Shown in pieces: positions 56,313-64,000 of a DNA stretch of 64,000 nt. Origin of the DNA: Rhizobiaceae bacterium (GTDB taxonomy: Bacteria; Pseudomonadota; Alphaproteobacteria; Rhizobiales; Rhizobiaceae). How positions within the stretch are numbered: position 1 is the stretch's first letter; every line of letters starts with the position of its first letter. A program made the translations under genes and the position numbers. The stretch spans positions 1-64,000 of the forward strand of contig JAIXTO010000089.1 of NCBI GenBank assembly GCA_027483885.1, written 5' to 3'. The notes beneath the pieces were generated by a model. That model searched no databases. It was given only the letters and a program-made list of their open reading frames with translations, and was not told the origin of the DNA.

Positions 56313-57458
56313 TCACGATTTCCAGGGGGACATTTTGAACCAGCGAACCAGATAGGCAGCCGCAATCAGGGTGGCAAAGCCAAACAGGTTGCCGATCACT
56401 TCGGCAGAAGTCGTACGGCCGGCATGATCAAGAGCGATGCCGATCGGCTGAGCGATGACGATGCCGGTGATGAAGACGGCGAGCGATTGTTGTCCAACGA
56501 CGGTCAGCACACGCACGATCCGACCGCGCAGGCGCGCACCCTTTTCGCCGACCAGATGCACCGCGATATAACAGAGGGCCAGGAAATGAACGAAGCGGAG
56601 CAGGCCGAAATCGGTCTTGTCGGTCAGCGGAGCGATCTGCTCGGCCGCCATCTGGAAGAAAGGATGGACCGCGTGGAAATGCACCCATGCGAAAGGCACC
56701 GTGACGATCACGATTGCAACGGCAAGCACCATCAGACGACGGTCATAGCCCGGTGACGGCAGCGTGCCACGCATGAGGAAAAAACCGCTGTAGAACAGAA
56801 GTTGCCAGCCGAAGGGATCGAAAAACCATGGGCGATCCGACCAGGGCTCGGCCGGCAGGCGTGTCAGTCCGAACTGGGTTGCACACCATAAGGCAACCAT
56901 CAGGGCGAGAGGCAGGTAACGATGCACGTTCGAGGCAAAGATCATCAATGGCATCAATGCCAGGATGACGATGTACATCGGAAGGATGTCAAAATAGTTC
57001 GGCACGTAGGTCAGCGTCAGCAATCCGACCAGCAGGCCGCCCGGATCCTTCATGAAGGGCACGAGGTTGAGGCTTTCGACATAGGTGACGCCGTCATAGC
57101 GTGTTCCCGCCAGGACCATCATGGCAACAACCACGACAAAGACGGCAATGTGAGCCCAGAAGATCTGCCAGATGCGGTGTCCGACACGCGCAATCAGCGC
57201 AGTTGCGCCCTGGCGATCATAGGTCGAGCCAAAGGCAATCGCCGATGCCATGCCGGATTGAAAGACGAACATTTCCGTCGCGTCCGAAAAGCCGAAGCGC
57301 GCCGGTATCCAGAGCGCCCAGCCATCATCGGGGATATGCGCCAGCAGAATGATGAGCATGCCAATGCCGCGAAAGAAATCGAGGCGCAGATCGCGGGGAC
57401 GTTTTATCTCTAGTGCAGCCGACGCCTGTTTCGCCTGTGTATCAGAAGGCGCCGTCAT
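56313..57458 (-). CDS. OpgC-domain membrane protein
   Basis: RDLRLDFFRGIGMLIILLAHIPDDGW; multi-TM OpgC/acyltransferase-3-like; start re-assigned. Confidence 0.82.
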   Translation of the reverse strand: MTAPSDTQAKQASAALEIKRPRDLRLDFFRGIGMLIILLAHIPDDGWALWIPARFGFSDATEMFVFQSGMASAIAFGSTYDRQGATALIARVGHRIWQIFWAHIAVFVVVVAMMVLAGTRYDGVTYVESLNLVPFMKDPGGLLVGLLTLTYVPNYFDILPMYIVILALMPLMIFASNVHRYLPLALMVALWCATQFGLTRLPAEPWSDRPWFFDPFGWQLLFYSGFFLMRGTLPSPGYDRRLMVLAVAIVIVTVPFAWVHFHAVHPFFQMAAEQIAPLTDKTDFGLLRFVHFLALCYIAVHLVGEKGARLRGRIVRVLTVVGQQSLAVFITGIVIAQPIGIALDHAGRTTSAEVIGNLFGFATLIAAAYLVRWFKMSPWKS

Positions 57459-59082
57459 AGGCTCTGGCATCGAACCTGCAGGCGATAAGGCTGAAGCCCG
57501 GACGTCTTCCGGCGTCCTCAAGCGCGTTACGGAAGTCATCGATTGTCTCCACATTCACACCATGGCCGCCAAATCCTTGCGCGACGGCGGCAAAATCCGT
57601 TTCCCCGAGAGTGACACCGACCGAAGGCAGCCCGGCAGATGCCTGCTTCAGGGCGATCAGCGCGAGGCTGCGGTCCTGGAACAGAACGACGGTTACCGGC
57701 AGGCCGAGATCGCGAAGAGTTGCAAGTTCGCCGATGCCCATTTCAAGGCCGCCGTCACCCATCACGGCAAAAACCCGCCGCGACGGATCGGCAACCTTCG
57801 CGCCGATCGCCAACGGCAAGGCCGCATTCATGGTGCAGAAACCGGCGGACTGGAGAAGGGTGAGCGGCTGGGTCGCAACCCATTTTTGCGACAGAAGGAT
57901 ACGATGGGCGCCGCTATCGACGGTCACGAGGCCACCCGGACCGGCAACGCGGTTCAAATGATCGATGATCGCATGGGGTCCCCACGGCTGTTTTGTTGAA
58001 AAGATCCGCCGAAGCTCTGTTTTCGCCGCCTCAGGCTCCCCATCCGCCCTTGTCCTGCGCTGCGCAAGCGCACCGTTGAGGGCCTGCAGGATGCGTGACG
58101 GCGCGCCACCGATCCAGGTGCCAGCGTGATGCATGGCGTGATCGGGAGGGACGCTCGACATATCCACCAGCTTTGCCGGATCGGCGACGAAATCCAGCCA
58201 GCCAAGACGCATTTCTATCGGATCGTAACCGACGAGAAGCACCAGATCCGCTTGCCGTGCCAGCGGAAGGAGAACAGCATCTGCCAGCGGCGACAGGCCC
58301 GCAGCACCAAGCGCCAGCGGATGGTCTTCCGGGATGACGCCCTTGGCCTTGTAGGTGGTGATCACAGGGGCGCCGATGGTCTCTGCCAGATGCTGCAGCG
58401 CGGGTCCGGCCTGACTGCGGGCCGCTTCAAGGCCGGCTATAAGCAACGGCCGATCGGCACCCTGGATACGCTCCAACAGAAAACGAACAGCAGGCTCTGC
58501 CCCGGAAACGGGGGCCGCGAACCGTTTCGGGGGCGCGGGAATAGATGTTTCCATGCTGGATGCTGCAGCAACTGCAGGCGAAAGATCCAGATGCACAGGC
58601 CCCATCGGGTCTGTCATTGCAATTGCAAGAGCCCGCGCCACAGTGGAGGCGGCACTTTCAGGCTCGATTTCGAACGATGCCTTGACGAGCGGTCGCAACA
58701 GCTGAGCGTGGTCGATCACCTGGTGCGTGTAGCGTGCGCGCGTGGCACGGTCGACGACACCAGAAATGACCACCAGCGGAACCCGTTCCTGCACGGCATC
58801 GGCAATGCCGTTGACGGCATTTGCAAGACCCGGACCGACCGTTGTCACCAGCAGTTCGGGATGAGCAGTCATGGCACTGGCACCCGCTGCCATGATGGCG
58901 GCAGACGTTTCATGACGCGCGAGATGGAACGTTATTCCAGCCGTTTGCAGGGCGTCGATCAGTGTCACCACCTCTCCGCCCGGCACACCGAAGGCATGGC
59001 GCACATCGTGTGCGTGGAGGGTCTTTGCAACGATGTCGGCAACGCGGTTCAGACTTCGGGCCAGGCTTCGGGATTGAGACAT
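57442..59082 (-). CDS. ThDP-dependent acetolactate synthase-like enzyme
   Basis: AFGVPGGEVVTLIDAL; catalytic Glu in ARHETSAAIMAAGASA; GDGGLEMGIGELATLRDLGLPVTVVLFQDRSLALI. Confidence 0.88.
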   Translation of the reverse strand: MSQSRSLARSLNRVADIVAKTLHAHDVRHAFGVPGGEVVTLIDALQTAGITFHLARHETSAAIMAAGASAMTAHPELLVTTVGPGLANAVNGIADAVQERVPLVVISGVVDRATRARYTHQVIDHAQLLRPLVKASFEIEPESAASTVARALAIAMTDPMGPVHLDLSPAVAAASSMETSIPAPPKRFAAPVSGAEPAVRFLLERIQGADRPLLIAGLEAARSQAGPALQHLAETIGAPVITTYKAKGVIPEDHPLALGAAGLSPLADAVLLPLARQADLVLLVGYDPIEMRLGWLDFVADPAKLVDMSSVPPDHAMHHAGTWIGGAPSRILQALNGALAQRRTRADGEPEAAKTELRRIFSTKQPWGPHAIIDHLNRVAGPGGLVTVDSGAHRILLSQKWVATQPLTLLQSAGFCTMNAALPLAIGAKVADPSRRVFAVMGDGGLEMGIGELATLRDLGLPVTVVLFQDRSLALIALKQASAGLPSVGVTLGETDFAAVAQGFGGHGVNVETIDDFRNALEDAGRRPGFSLIACRFDARAYDGAF

Positions 59083-59169
59083 TCAGGCAAGCCACTTCCG
59101 TGAGAGTTATTCCACACAGCGCAGCCTACCCAGCCGATGGGGCCGGGCAGGTTTTCTTCTTGATACATC

Positions 59170-59655
59170 CTAGCGTTCCAGGGCACGCACGACGAATGCG
59201 ACGACGATGCCGAACAGGATATGGCCGATGAGAGACGCCCAGGTCAGCGTGATAAAGCCGAGGAATGGCGGCAGACCCGCAAACAGATGCGCCATGACAT
59301 AAAGGGCAAAGATCCAGAGGCCGGTGCCAAAACCGATGCCGGTCAGCAGCAGAGGCAACTTCGGAAAGATCAGGCGCTGGAGCGGCCGGGCAATGAAAAG
59401 ATAACCTATCGGGTAAAAGATGATGCCGACAATGGCGTGAATGGCTTCAGCGGCCAGCGGATTGCTGAAGCCGAAGACGGACTGCACGAGACCGGCAGGT
59501 TCCAGCGGGCCACCAACCCAGAGCGGGGTGAACACCCGAGCCCAGATCTCCCACGTGATGTCTGCGGCAAGGCCCGACAGGACGATGGTCCGCGCCAGGC
59601 CCGGCTGAATATCCGGAAAGATCGGCGATTTCTGCATTTCCATCATAGACATCAA
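59170..59655 (-). CDS. Small integral membrane protein of unknown function
   Basis: About 4 hydrophobic segments; co-directional with flanking genes. Confidence 0.65.
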   Translation of the reverse strand: MMSMMEMQKSPIFPDIQPGLARTIVLSGLAADITWEIWARVFTPLWVGGPLEPAGLVQSVFGFSNPLAAEAIHAIVGIIFYPIGYLFIARPLQRLIFPKLPLLLTGIGFGTGLWIFALYVMAHLFAGLPPFLGFITLTWASLIGHILFGIVVAFVVRALER

Positions 59656-59679
59656 CTTTCTCCTTGGTTGCGGGGTACA

Positions 59680-61017
59680 TCAGGCAGAGAGGCTTCTGCC
59701 GGCTGACCGCTTGATGGACTGGATGGACTGGAAGAGGCGGTCATCCGCCTTGAGGCGTTTGCGGATCTCGCCGATCCGCGACACCGCAGCCTTGTCGCCG
59801 CCGTGTCCGACAGCTCTGGCCAAAGCAAGCACGAAGAAGTCTCGTTGCGCGTTGCTGCCGCCGATCTTCGGGAGGTTGGCCACCATGCGATCGATCACGC
59901 GCTGGTCGGCCGGTGTATCGAGGCCCGCCAGCACACGCGCCATCGGAACGCCAATTTCGGCAGCGACGCGCGCCTGATCATCGACACCGAGGGCCTTGGC
60001 TTCGATCTGCGCCACGAGTTCGGCCATGCCATTGCGATCACCGACTGCCACCATCGCCGCCAGGTTATGAAGGGCGGCAAAGATCAAGGTCGTGTCGGTG
60101 CGCCGGCGATATGCGATTTCGGCGGCGTCCAGCCACCGGTCACCCACCTGGATGCCCGACTGTTGCATACGCCAGAGAAGCGAGACGGCATTGGCCATGT
60201 CCCGGAAATCGTCCGTCTGCTGCGGGCGGACTTCGTCGTCGTAGATCTGCAAGACGCGTTCGTGATCTCCTCGTTCCAGATGCAAAAGGGCAAGATGCCA
60301 GGCCATGTGGAAGGAGAAGTTGTTACAGCGGGACCAGGCCCTGCGGCTGCCTTCAAGCCACTCGATGCCTTCGACCGTGTCACCTCGCATTTCAAAGACA
60401 TGGGAGACGGCGTGAAGGCCCCAGGCGTCATCGGGCTGCAGCAGGACCGCGTGTTGGCCAACAACCAGGGCTTCCTGATATCGCCCATGTTCTTCAAGCG
60501 AAAAGGCGTGGCAGCCGAGAATAAAGCCGGCTGAATTGCTTGCCAGATCCAGTCCGTCGACCGCCTTCGTGCTGGCGCTCAGCATGCTGGCGGCATCGCC
60601 CAGCATGAAACGCAGGGCTTGCGAAATCTTGAACGGGAGAAAGACGGTCGGACGGTCTTCAAAACCGTCATCCAGCAGGTCGGCTGCGTGCGCGAAGGAG
60701 CCGGTGGCAGCCGCCTCAAGCGCCTTGACCAGCACACGCTCGTCACCTGTTCCCCCATCTCTTGCGGCCAGTGCGGTGCGGGCGTTGTTCAAGGCATCGA
60801 CGGCGGGCACCGCAAGTTCCGAGCGCGCCAGGATGAGATTGGCAAACCCCTTCAGCACGTGGCCCGCAACGTGATGGCCATCGGCCGCAATCGTCGCCTG
60901 AAGCGCCGAACCGGTGCTCGGGCGATGGGTCGCCAATCCGAAGACTGCATTCTCGAATGCCCGTTGCGCATCGCAGCTGTCACTACTGGTCACGAGACCA
61001 TATGCATCACGTTTCAT
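59680..61017 (-). CDS. TPR-repeat protein resembling eukaryotic TTC38
   Basis: DAWGLHAVSHVFEMRGDTVEGIEWLEGSRRAW...NNFSFHMAWHLALLHLERGDHERVLQIYDDEVRPQ. Confidence 0.82.
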   Translation of the reverse strand: MKRDAYGLVTSSDSCDAQRAFENAVFGLATHRPSTGSALQATIAADGHHVAGHVLKGFANLILARSELAVPAVDALNNARTALAARDGGTGDERVLVKALEAAATGSFAHAADLLDDGFEDRPTVFLPFKISQALRFMLGDAASMLSASTKAVDGLDLASNSAGFILGCHAFSLEEHGRYQEALVVGQHAVLLQPDDAWGLHAVSHVFEMRGDTVEGIEWLEGSRRAWSRCNNFSFHMAWHLALLHLERGDHERVLQIYDDEVRPQQTDDFRDMANAVSLLWRMQQSGIQVGDRWLDAAEIAYRRRTDTTLIFAALHNLAAMVAVGDRNGMAELVAQIEAKALGVDDQARVAAEIGVPMARVLAGLDTPADQRVIDRMVANLPKIGGSNAQRDFFVLALARAVGHGGDKAAVSRIGEIRKRLKADDRLFQSIQSIKRSAGRSLSA

Positions 61018-61356
61018 ACGTTTGCTCCTTGGGGACGCATTGGCGGGCCATCAGGATCCGTCATCACCGTCCACAATGGCGTTTACGGCTGCGGCGCAGC
61101 ATTCGTTACAGGGGTCGGGAGATTTTCGATGTCGCGGCAGGGCGGGTTCTTCCGACGCTCGGCGCCAGAGAAATCTTGAGGCCATCTGTAACGAACGCAT
61201 GCAGACCTGCGAATGTGCCTGCGAGCAGCCAACGTTAGCCTCTGGACTGGAAGGACCGAACGCCATGATCGCAGCGACAGCAAAACGGGCCGGTCGTCAT
61301 CGGCACCGCGCGGGGGCAGCCACCGCCGCCGGTTTTATGGCGCGGCGTGACGCGTG

Positions 61357-61773
61357 ATGTACCTCTACGTCAAGGCGATCCACGTGTTTGCCGTCGTCAC
61401 TCTGATCGGGGGCATGCTGGCGATGGCATTGGTGTTGCGGTCCGCGATTGCTTCGCCAGAGGCAACCGACGTCCGCCGCTTCGGCGAAGCCGTTTTACGC
61501 TGGGACGGACTGGTCACGACACCGGCGCTTGCCATCGTCTGGATGGCAGGTTTCACGATGGCCTTCGGTGCGGGCTGGGACAGTTCGCTCTGGCTGCTGG
61601 TGAAGATGATCCCGGCCGTCGTCCTCAGCGGTCTGCACAGCCTGGAAGCCCTGGTGCTGAAGAGGCTGCTGCGGGAAGGCCGGCGGGTCCACCCGCTGTT
61701 CGGCGCGGCCGCGTTTGCAATCCTTGCCGTCTTTGCAGCCATTGCATGGCTTGCCGTCGTTAAGCCGTTCTAG
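61357..61773 (+). CDS. CopD/HemJ-like integral membrane protein
   Basis: MYLYVKAIHVFAVVTLIGGML...WLLVKMIPAVVLSGLHSLEALVLKRLL; 4-TM. Confidence 0.65.
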   Translation: MYLYVKAIHVFAVVTLIGGMLAMALVLRSAIASPEATDVRRFGEAVLRWDGLVTTPALAIVWMAGFTMAFGAGWDSSLWLLVKMIPAVVLSGLHSLEALVLKRLLREGRRVHPLFGAAAFAILAVFAAIAWLAVVKPF

Positions 61774-61942
61774 ATTGACGTGGCAGGTGCCGTCTCGATG
61801 ACCCATGCCCGATAGATGCGAAAGTGAAGACGCGCAACGGTGATCGGGCCGTGATTGCATTTTAAATCGACCGTTATAAAACCAATCTTGCGCTGTTCTC
61901 ATCTCTGCGGGAGGCGCGTTCAATTTCCAAGAGACAGATCCC

Positions 61943-62557
61943 ATGGCCCGGCCAAGAGAATTCGATGAGGAACGGGTGCTGGAATTGGCCGTGCAACAGT
62001 TCTGGGAACGAGGATACAAAGCAACATCGATCCGGGATCTGGCCCAGGCAATGGGACTGACGACTGCCAGCGTCTACAATGCGTTTGGCGACAAGCGGGC
62101 GGTGTATCGACGTGCCCTGGATCTTTACGTGGATCGAAGTTTCTACGACCGCGTCGGGCGGTTTGAATCGAAGCCTCCGCGTCAGGCCTTAATTGCCTTC
62201 TTCAACGAAATCATCGAACGATCCCTCGGCGATCCGAGACGGAAGGGCTGCATGCTCGTCAATTCGGCACTCGAAGTTGCGCCCCATGACGAAGAATTTC
62301 AGCATGTCGTGGCCGGCGTTCTTGTCCAGGTCGAGAGATTTTTCACGCGTTGTGTGGAGCAAGGTCAGCAGGACGGAACGATCAGTCGTCACCAGACGGC
62401 AGCTGATCTTGCCCGGACACTGCTTGGGATTTTGCTCGGGATCCGGGTGCTTGCACGCACGCGTCCGGAAAGGCACTTGCTGGACGGACTGATAAAGCCT
62501 GTTTTTGCCCTCCTGGACCCCGATACGGCCATGCAAGCGGGACCGTCTATTTCATGA
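61943..62557 (+). CDS. TetR family transcriptional regulator
   Basis: RPREFDEERVLELAVQQFWERGYKATSIRDLAQAMGLTTASVYNAFGDKRAVYRRAL. Confidence 0.94.
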   Translation: MARPREFDEERVLELAVQQFWERGYKATSIRDLAQAMGLTTASVYNAFGDKRAVYRRALDLYVDRSFYDRVGRFESKPPRQALIAFFNEIIERSLGDPRRKGCMLVNSALEVAPHDEEFQHVVAGVLVQVERFFTRCVEQGQQDGTISRHQTAADLARTLLGILLGIRVLARTRPERHLLDGLIKPVFALLDPDTAMQAGPSIS

Positions 62558-62614
62558 GATACAATGACATGGGATGTCTTTTGAGGTTTTGGACAAAAAC
62601 TTGCGCTGTGCGCT

Positions 62615-62640
62615 GTAACGCTGGCCCCGGCTTTTGCGAA
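62615..62640 (+). promoter_or_regulatory. Possible ECF-type autoregulatory promoter
   Basis: GTAACG-N16-CGAA immediately upstream of the sigma factor start. Confidence 0.3.
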
Positions 62641-62654
62641 CTTGGATTGATCGG

Positions 62655-63212
62655 ATGAACAATCTGGCCCGCGAAGAAGAATGGGCTTTGTGGATGAGAT
62701 CCGCAATCGCAGGCGACACGCACGCATATCATAACTTGCTCACAGCCATCACACCCCATCTGCGTGTGATGGCCCGCAAACGATGCGAACAGTGGGGCGT
62801 GCCGTCAAGTGAGGCTGAAGACGTGGTTCAGGAAGTGCTGTTGGCTATCCATCTCAAACGGGGCACCTGGGATTTCTCCAGACCCTTGGGGCCGTGGATG
62901 GCGGCCCTCGTTCGCAACAAGCTGATCGACAGCCTTCGGCGCAGAGGCAGGCGCGTCAACGTTCCCTTGGAGGACGTGATCTCGACACTCGAAAGCGATG
63001 CCGGGCTAGACGTGTCGGATCGCATGTCCATTGAACAGATCCTGGGCCGCCTGGGAGACCCGCAGCGCACGATTGTTCAGGCGATATCCATCGAGGGGTC
63101 AAGTGTGCGCGAGACGGCAGCGCGTTTGAAGATGACGGAAGTGGCGGTGCGTGTGGCGCTTCATCGGGCTCTCAAGGCATTGTCTGCTCGCTATTCCGGG
63201 CAACTCAAATGA
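62655..63212 (+). CDS. ECF-family RNA polymerase sigma factor
   Basis: Sigma2 region (AEDVVQEVLLAIHLKRGTWDFSRPLGPWMAALVRNKLIDSLRRRGRR) and sigma4 HTH (SSVRETAARLKMTEVAVRVALHRALKAL). Confidence 0.93.
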   Translation: MNNLAREEEWALWMRSAIAGDTHAYHNLLTAITPHLRVMARKRCEQWGVPSSEAEDVVQEVLLAIHLKRGTWDFSRPLGPWMAALVRNKLIDSLRRRGRRVNVPLEDVISTLESDAGLDVSDRMSIEQILGRLGDPQRTIVQAISIEGSSVRETAARLKMTEVAVRVALHRALKALSARYSGQLK

Positions 63213-63220
63213 CGACACAC

Positions 63221-63300
63221 CGTCTCGTTGCGCTCCCGGCACAGGACGCCTCGCCCCGCTGCAATTTCAATTCGATATTTCAGCGGGGCAAAACGAGACG
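63221..63300. repeat. Nested inverted-repeat element between ECF sigma and NrsF-like genes
   Basis: Outer arms CGTCTCGTT (63221-63229)/AACGAGACG (63292-63300); inner arms GCCCCGCTG (63253-63261)/CAGCGGGGC (63281-63289); all perfect. Confidence 0.75.
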
Positions 63301-63494
63301 ATCAACGGACTTTCCATCGTGATGCACGCAACCCATATCCTATGTCCTCGTCGTGACTGCAGATGGGGAGTGGAATGCACCACGCTATCGCTGTCTTGAT
63401 TGACGCTTTCTCCCCGGTTTGGATATGCAGGCAAACGCCGTGGGTTGAGACCGAAACGATCGAAGAATGAAATCCCAGGCCAGGAGCTTGCCGC

Positions 63495-64000
63495 GTGAAA
63501 ACAGATCAACTCATTACCCTGCTGGCGCAGGATACGCGGCGACCGGTCAAGCTGGGAATGGCGTTGGCAGGCGCCGTTGCAGCCGGAGCCGCACTCGCAG
63601 CCGTTGCATTCTTCCTGATGATCGGGTTTCGGCCGGATATCGCGCATGCCATCGAGACGGTTCGGTTCGTCTTCAAGTTCATCGTGACGCTGTCCTTGCT
63701 GGCGGCGGCCACATCATTGATGGGCCCTGCCCTGCGCCCCGGGAGCACACCTGGCGCGCGCCGGTGGCTTCTGGCACTGGCGCCAACCCTTCTCGTCGCG
63801 GCGACCATTGTGGAACTGTTCGTGACACCGTCTGATCTCTGGCTCGGCAAACTGCTTGGTCGCAACGCGTTGCATTGCCTGACGATGATCCCTGGGCTGT
63901 CTCTCTTCCCGGGCGTTTTTCTGTTTCTGGCCATGCGTCAGGGCGCTCCAGAAAATCCGGGGCTTGCAGGTGCGCTCGCAGGCCTTGTCTCGGCCAGCAT
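63495..64000 (+). CDS. NrsF/DUF1109-like anti-sigma factor, GTG start, truncated by window end
   Basis: VKTDQLITLLAQDTRRPVKLGMALAGAVAAGAALAAVAFFLMIGFRPDIAHAIETVRFVFKFIVTLSLLAAATSLMGPALRP...; missing from ORF track because of GTG start and open 3' end. Confidence 0.85.
   Translation, partial: MKTDQLITLLAQDTRRPVKLGMALAGAVAAGAALAAVAFFLMIGFRPDIAHAIETVRFVFKFIVTLSLLAAATSLMGPALRPGSTPGARRWLLALAPTLLVAATIVELFVTPSDLWLGKLLGRNALHCLTMIPGLSLFPGVFLFLAMRQGAPENPGLAGALAGLVSAS

Noticed and set aside
55094-59082. Oxalate degradation pair (frc/oxc)
   Set aside because: The CoA-transferase is family III, but the ThDP protein reads as acetolactate-synthase-like and is separated by an OpgC gene; not enough evidence for oxalyl-CoA decarboxylase.
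63209-63322. 37-aa ORF (MTTHRLVALPAQDASPRC...) overlapping the sigma stop
   Set aside because: Short, no family signal, and coincides with the nested inverted repeat, which explains the sequence better.
1-64000. CRISPR arrays, rRNA or tRNA genes, prophage genes
   Set aside because: No regularly spaced repeats, tRNA-like cloverleaf sequences, rRNA segments or phage structural proteins recognised by eye. A tRNAscan/CRISPR search would be needed to be certain.

Overview
This window is a 64-kb high-GC chromosomal or megaplasmid segment, most likely from a Rhizobiales-type alphaproteobacterium (inferred from family content and RirA-type iron boxes). It is dense in accessory transport and catabolic operons. 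In order it holds: a partial IS5-like transposase 3' end (2-118); a catechol-type siderophore uptake locus (ABC transporter, TonB receptor and a LysR-HTH/TrpD2-like fusion regulator) with two TGA-N9-TCA iron boxes; a LysR/PrpF/SsuABC-like cassette; a two-component system; a B3-like MBL; a tartrate-type operon (ttuD, an unusual secreted MBL, TctABC, ttuC, GntR); an aminotransferase/Dpp-like ABC/EamA operon; a fold-IV amine-transaminase-like gene with TetR regulators; a TetR/MFP/RND operon with a 28-bp near-palindromic operator; a locus built around a single 975-aa ORF joining an APC permease to a flavin monooxygenase, with SDR, outer-membrane channel, MFS, a second class-III aminotransferase and TetR genes; a MarR/LepA-paralogue pair; a TTC38-like TPR/membrane/ThDP/OpgC/CoA-transferase operon; and an ECF sigma/NrsF-type anti-sigma pair at the right edge. 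The best candidate for something undescribed is the APC-FMO fusion and the surrounding amine-handling island (about 32.6-52.3 kb). The MarR/LepA2 pair and the LysR-TrpD2 fusion come next. No CRISPR array, rRNA or tRNA was recognised. All calls come from reading the sequence and supplied translations; no database search was run.
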